From positions 43,109,126-43,173,125 of the forward strand of contig CM037794.1 in the NCBI GenBank assembly GCA_021229015.1: a DNA stretch of 64,000 bases, given 5' to 3'. How positions within the stretch are numbered: position 1 is the stretch's first letter; every line of letters begins with the position of its first letter. Position numbers and translations under genes: made by a program. The notes below the pieces were generated by a model. It worked only from the letters and a program-made list of their open reading frames with translations, ran no database searches and was not told where the DNA came from. This DNA comes from Solen grandis (taxonomy: Eukaryota > Mollusca > Bivalvia > Adapedonta > Solenidae). Shown here piece by piece: positions 59,281 to 64,000 of this stretch.

Positions 59281-60099
59281 AAAAAAAAAAAAAAGAATCG
59301 TTTCTCTACCTTAGTGTGTGTTTTTCTTTACAGGTAAAGATAAATCATCTTCTCATTTAGATACCAGCAATACTCATCCAGGTGTTTTAGCTTTCATGAA
59401 AAATCAAGATGCTGAGTGTATTAGATGCTGATGAGGACAAAACTCTGGAGTTCTGAGTCACACGTTATAATTCCTTATAATGCTGCGGACACTTTTAGCT
59501 GCCTTTACAACAAGGTATGCACTGTTTGCAATTCAACAAAAAAATTTAGTCCATTTATATAATTTAGCATGGTATGGGTTAATTATTTGCACAAAAATAA
59601 CAAAGAATTTAACATCCAATTTCATCTGACAACATTAATACATCAGCATAAATTAAGATCATCAATTAAAAGGACAATGAACCTGTTTGTGCAAACTAGT
59701 GTTTCATTTGAAGAATTAAAATATGAGTTTTATCAGGGATTCAATGTCTCCTTACCTGTTTCCTGAGTAAACCAATAAATGCTTTGTACAACTTTGTGAG
59801 ATTAATACATTCCGTATCCCGCGGTGATGCCTCAACATCGTACGCCGAGGCGCACAGTGGAGGAACTGCAGTGGGGGGCGCACCTCACCACAAACCTGCA
59901 AGAAAAAGGCTAAATATAGTAACAAGAACTATAAATAATAAAATGGAAGTTAAATATAATAACAAGAACTATAAATAGTAACAAACACACTTCAAATATC
60001 TTAAATAGCTATAAACTATAAACAGTAACAGATAGCAAAAAGAAATGGGTGACAACATTGCATAACTGAGGAATTGAGAGCATAAGACCCATGAAGTTT
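59281..60099. other. Non-coding DNA with a short GC-rich block
   Basis: 59815-59905 is strikingly G+C-rich. On the minus strand it begins right after GCCTTTTTCTTGCAG, a good acceptor sequence (AG at 59906-59907 region), so it may be a non-coding exon of the zinc-finger gene; no clear donor was found. From 59918 to 60030 a phrase AACTATAAATARTAACA recurs four times, a weak AT repeat. Confidence 0.3.
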
Positions 60100-60440
60100 T
60101 ATGATTAGTGAGTAGCGTGAGAGAATAAGAGCGCGATAAGCAGCACTTAGTGGGAGCAGCATTAGTGAGCTAAAAAATGTGTGAGCTATACCAATGTGCT
60201 GCCTGAAGAAAAAAAAGCTCATGGTAAATAAGTAGCATTAGTGAGCTACATCAATATGCTGCATAAATGAACTATACTGGTAGGAAGCATTATAACCAAG
60301 GAGCTCACAATAACTAAGCTTCACTTGGCTGCATGAGTGAGCTTAGGTTAATGAGTCACACCAGTGTGCTGCATGTGTGAGCTAGTAGTCAGTATGAATA
60401 TAAAGCTGAAATGATGAGTGAGCAGCATACATGAGCTGTG
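60100..60440. repeat. Degenerate GTGAGCTAYACCAATGTGCTGCAT repeat
   Basis: Variants of GTGAGCTA followed by CAATGTGCTGC recur about five times at irregular 45-70-bp spacing. An old, decayed tandem repeat. Confidence 0.55.
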
Positions 60441-61461
60441 CCATTGATATACTAATTATCATTTTAAAGTGAGTTTTAAAGCATTAAATTGTATTTAACA
60501 ATTGAGCTGCATATGAGCTACATGTATAAATGCATAAAAATGAGTAGTGACCATCATGCACATTAATGTGAACAATTTATTAAACAATAAGAGAAGGGAG
60601 ACAGGTGAAAACGCCAATACACACAAGGACACTGAGGGCTGTCCATAATTTTTTTCCAATGCCTTCGCAAGGTCTATACACACTCAGAAATACTTTATAG
60701 TCGGCCCTCCATAAGCACCCCCTCATACACAAAAGGAAAAGAGTAATGAAAGTGTTGAAATGACTTCACTATCTGCGTAAGTAAACTAAACAATAACACG
60801 TACAGTAGACTTGAGGGCTGGAGATATCATAGCATCATCATTAACGTCATGAGCTTAATGTGTCCCCATCATACCTGCAATCTTTTGTATCATCACAAAA
60901 ACATTGTCAAGAGATCCTGTATTAAAAATACAGTATGCAGAACAACTCGATATAACTTAAAAAGATATGGCCAGAGATCTTGTTTCATACAACTGACATT
61001 TACTGCAGTTGTCTGAAGGGATTTCAAAGTGCCTCGGCAGTTTCTGCTGCTACCAATTGTGAACACTGATAACAAATAGGATGTGACAGATGGGACAGTG
61101 TTTTCATTTAACTTAAAAACATTGTGACTTCATTTGTTGACCTATTAAAGATCAAACTCTTGATATAAAGTGGAACTGGAACCAATATTACAAGCCAGCA
61201 GCAAACTTAATATTACCCTTCAGAATTCACTAAATCTGAGAATGGTTGCATCTCATATCTAGATCTAAATATATATTTTTTCTATGTGCTTTTAACACAC
61301 AGATACTTCCACTTTACAGCTTTTCATTATTACTTTTTTTATAAACTTAGAATTTAAACCCAGTCTTTGCCCTAACCTAGGCGTCATCAACAACAAACCC
61401 ACTGTGTGCTTTTATGTACCCCCCCCCCCCCAAAAAAAAACCAAACAAAAAACCCCCCAAA
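60441..61461. other. Non-coding DNA, no feature recognised
   Basis: No gene or repeat supported. A run of about 13 C followed by A-rich sequence at 61419-61470 borders the next element. Confidence 0.45.
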
Positions 61462-62414
61462 AAACAGGAAGGCAAAGATGGCCCTATGTCACTCACACAA
61501 GTAAGATTGCTGTGTTTGACATGATTACCAAAAATGTGGCATCTAAATTGTTTGCAATGTTTTTCTAACATCCGACTAAATGACCTAGGATTTGATCCTA
61601 CCTTAATTTGCACTCATCTTGGATTTCATGCAAACAACATTCTTATAAAGTTTTATGAAGACTGGGACAAAAATGTAGCCTCAACAGTGTTCAAAAGGTT
61701 TTTTTTCTATGATTTGACATGGTGACCTACTTTTTAACTCAATGTGACTCAGTTTTGAACTCATCCAAGATTTCAAGTAGACAAACATTCTGACAAAATT
61801 CCATGAAGATTATGCCCAAAGTGTGACATTTGCAATGTTTATAAGAATTTGGTGACCTTTTTTACCCTTTTAAAAAAATTTCATGCAAATATTCTGACCA
61901 AGTTAAATGGAGGTAGGGCCAAAAATATGACCTCTATAGTGTTGACAAGGTTTTTCTTAAATTTGCCCTGGTGACCTACTTTTGACCCATGTGACGTGAA
62001 AATGAGGCTTTTAAATATTCTACTTAGATTTGCACTAGTGACCTACTTTTTGACCCCATGTGACCCATTTTCCAACTCATCAGAGATTTTTATGTAGACA
62101 AACATTCTGACCAATTCCATTAAGGTTGGGCCAAAAATTCCATTAAGGTTGGGCCAAAAATGTGGCCTCTAATGTGATCATAAGGTTTTTCTAAGATTTG
62201 AACTGGTGATCCAATTTTTGACCCCACATGACCCAATTTAAACTCATCCAAGATATCATGTAGACAAACATCCTGACCAGTTTTCATGAAGATTGGGCCA
62301 AAACTGTGGCCTCTAGAGTGTTGACAAGCAATTGTTGACAGTGGAAAACACATGACGGTCAAAAGTCGGTAACAAAAGCTCATCCTGAGCACAAATGCTC
62401 AGGTGAGCTAAACA
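61462..62414 (+). mobile_element. Diverged Helentron-like element with ~150-bp core units
   Basis: Starts AACAGGAAGGCAAAGATGGCC, a diverged form of AACAAGAGGCCCATGATGGCC (63728), and ends with hairpin CTGAGCA-CAAA-TGCTCAG followed by GTGAGCTAAA. The core repeats GTGACCTACTTTTTGACCC then ATGTGACCCA, AACTCATCMRAGAT, AGACAAACATTCTGACC and GGCCTCTARAGTGTTGACAAGG phrases at about 130-160-bp spacing, heavily decayed. Core sequence differs from the 23530 element, but the two ends correspond. Confidence 0.65.
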
Positions 62415-62585
62415 AAAGACCAACTGTTGATCACATTATATTCCAGAATAGCCATTGGCTAATCTGATGACTTGATTTGCATATTTCTGTAAGCATTGGA
62501 AAGGTCAATGAAAGGCGCAATAGGGGAAGGATGGGAAGGGTGAAGGTAGTTGTTAGGGGTGGGGGTTGGATGTAAGAAATACTGA

Positions 62586-62771
62586 CCGGGAGGTGGCACC
62601 AGCTACGCCCAGATCCTGAGGGGACTGAACTCACTGCAGGTGTCGTCCACATTCTGTACCCTCATTACACACGACGCCCGAAACTACCACAGTCACACAT
62701 CTGGCCGCCTGCACTGCTACAGCCCCTACAGTGTCCTGGTCTGCTCTGGAAATATACAAAACAGTCCATAA
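62586..62771 (+). other. Coding-like fragment, 61 codons
   Basis: This G+C-rich block keeps one plus frame open from just after a TGA (62583) to a TAA (62769), with mostly G or C in third positions. The peptide includes TSYAQILRGLNS and THDARNYHSHTSGRLHC. I do not recognise it. There is no good acceptor at the left and no clear donor at the right, so a gene fragment, pseudogene piece or conserved non-coding sequence are all possible. Confidence 0.25.
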
Positions 62772-62775
62772 ACCA

Positions 62776-63040
62776 ATCAATCAATCAATCATATACAGCA
62801 CAGATCCACCATGACACTGCATTTTGGATTTGATCAATCAATCAATAATAAATCATGCAGATCCATCAGTATGCTGTAATAGGGGTCCAAGCAATCATCA
62901 TTTGATCAATAAATCATAATTATATAGTGCAAATCCACCATGACCTGTCTTTTGGATCTGATCAATCAACCTGATCCATCAATCTACACTAAATCCCCAA
63001 GAACCATTAGTATGCTGAAATAGGTGTCCCATCCATCCAT
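62776..63040. repeat. Diverged ~120-bp repeat with AATC microsatellite
   Basis: (AATC)n tracts appear at about 62778 and 62835, and the phrase CAGATCCACCATGACACTGC / GCAAATCCACCATGACCTGT followed by TTTTGGATYTGATCAATCAA occurs at 62801 and 62930. CATCAGTATGCTGTAATAGG and CATTAGTATGCTGAAATAGG repeat at 62866 and 63006. Two to three decayed units. Confidence 0.7.
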
Positions 63041-63727
63041 CCATACTAAACATACATGCTTTAATCATGCAGACTCTTTAATACAGTATAATACTGTATT
63101 TGGGGTCAAAACACAGATATCACATAATATTGGACACTCTGTCTCCATAATTATATAAAATTATATAACAACAATTAACAAATTAGGATTTAAGATCATG
63201 GTATAATTGAGCTCTACAGGCATTAGCATATAATTGACACATTATAATAGATTTGCATGGTGATAATTGAAAAGAGGGCAGTGAGAGATTTACCCATTAC
63301 CTCATGAATATTTATGAACAAATGTAGGACATGATGATTAATAATTAACTGGACTTTAAATGGAATATGAAAAACTGGATCTGAGCTTCAATGTTAGGTA
63401 TGAGAAAACAAAGGAGACCCTGGTCTGACCTACTGGTCTGGTCTACTTTGTTTGCCATGGAAGCAAGACATTTCCATATAAGGGGTAATTCAGGCCTTTT
63501 TTTCAGATGTTGGGGAAAGGCCCTTCATATCACATGTAGGGGAAAATATTGCCTTTTTTTTTCATTTGGGCAAGAAAAATCCTGGGGTAAGATGCAAATT
63601 TGGGGAAAAGTGCATGAATTCAAAGAATTTTTCAGAGGGGAAAGTGCCTAGGAAAGACCCCTGATAAAGAAGGAAGAAAATCCCTGGGTATAGGGTTGAA
63701 ATGGAGAGCAGTAAACATTTAAAAAAA
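63041..63727. other. Non-coding DNA; G-rich segment at 63490-63720
   Basis: The right part is rich in GGGGAAA words (TTGGGGAAAGGCCC, TAGGGGAAAATATTGCC, GGGGAAAAGTGC), probably a dispersed repeat, with an 86-codon chance frame. The left part shows nothing. Confidence 0.45.
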
Positions 63728-64000
63728 CAAGAGGCCCATGATGGCCCTAAATCACTCACCTGAGATAAATAGGTTGACCCAAGGAACATCTGTACCAATT
63801 TATTTTAAAATCTGGCCAGTAGTTTTGAAGAAGATGATTTTTAAAGTTTTCATATTTTTTTTCTTTTTGTTGCCATGCCAACCAGAGTTCTATATGGATC
63901 AAGTTTATTTTAGGAACTTTTGTGAAGGTTGACCCAAGGATCATTCCTGCCAAATTTAATCAAATTCTGTCCAGTGGTTTCAGAGGAAATGTTGATTAAA
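63728..64000 (+). mobile_element. Pearl-like element, 5' part, cut by the window end
   Basis: Starts AAACAAGAGGCCCATGATGGC, then TCACTCACCTGAG, followed by core units: GTTGCCATGCCAACCAGAGTT and CTATATGGATCAA are the complement of the core of the 23530-24838 element. A second core unit starts at about 63930 (GTTGACCCAAGGATCATTCC). The 3' hairpin end lies beyond the window. Confidence 0.75.

Overview
The window is eukaryotic and looks like a bivalve mollusc; a heterodont clam or mussel is my guess. Evidence: it is AT-rich, introns and intergenic space dominate, one long zinc-finger gene has a spliced 5' leader, and nearly everything else recognisable is dispersed or tandem repeat. Several repeats are types I associate with bivalve genomes: tRNA-headed SINEs with a conserved core, elements ending in AACAAGAG with ~155-bp tandem cores (pearl/Helentron-like), and a short TTAA-flanked element. 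The species assignment is inference from repeat style only.

Layout. 1-18.5 kb is non-coding and peppered with short elements and young tandem repeats (34-bp, 28-bp and 67-bp arrays). 19.5-23.4 kb is a 42-bp satellite of about 90 units whose period is a multiple of three, so it produces long but spurious open frames on both strands. 23.5-29.5 kb is a cluster of transposable elements (pearl-like element, two terminal-inverted-repeat elements, SINE, two short hairpin-bearing elements). A 100-base run of N marks an assembly gap at 29649-29748. 29.7-36.5 kb has few repeats and no convincing gene; part is probably the 3' UTR of the zinc-finger gene.

The only secure protein gene is at 36460-39615 on the minus strand: a 1,051-residue C2H2 zinc-finger protein with ten fingers in a 1+4+3+2 arrangement. 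Its C-terminal finger pair resembles the dimerisation fingers of the Ikaros/hunchback group. The coding frame is one exon, preceded by a 5' UTR piece with a clear splice acceptor, so the 24 kb to its right is probably intron, promoter and regulatory DNA of this gene. That part holds further mobile elements, some higher-complexity islands that could be conserved regulatory DNA, and two weak exon candidates (45130-45205 minus, 62586-62771 plus).

The main interest is in the repeats: a piggyBac-like TTAA element present as five copies of exactly 242 bp, each with a 67-nt internal hairpin; one copy whose terminus has been amplified into a minisatellite; a satellite apparently seeded from a dispersed element; and an AACAAGAG terminus shared by otherwise different families. 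No CRISPR array, rRNA or true tRNA gene was seen.
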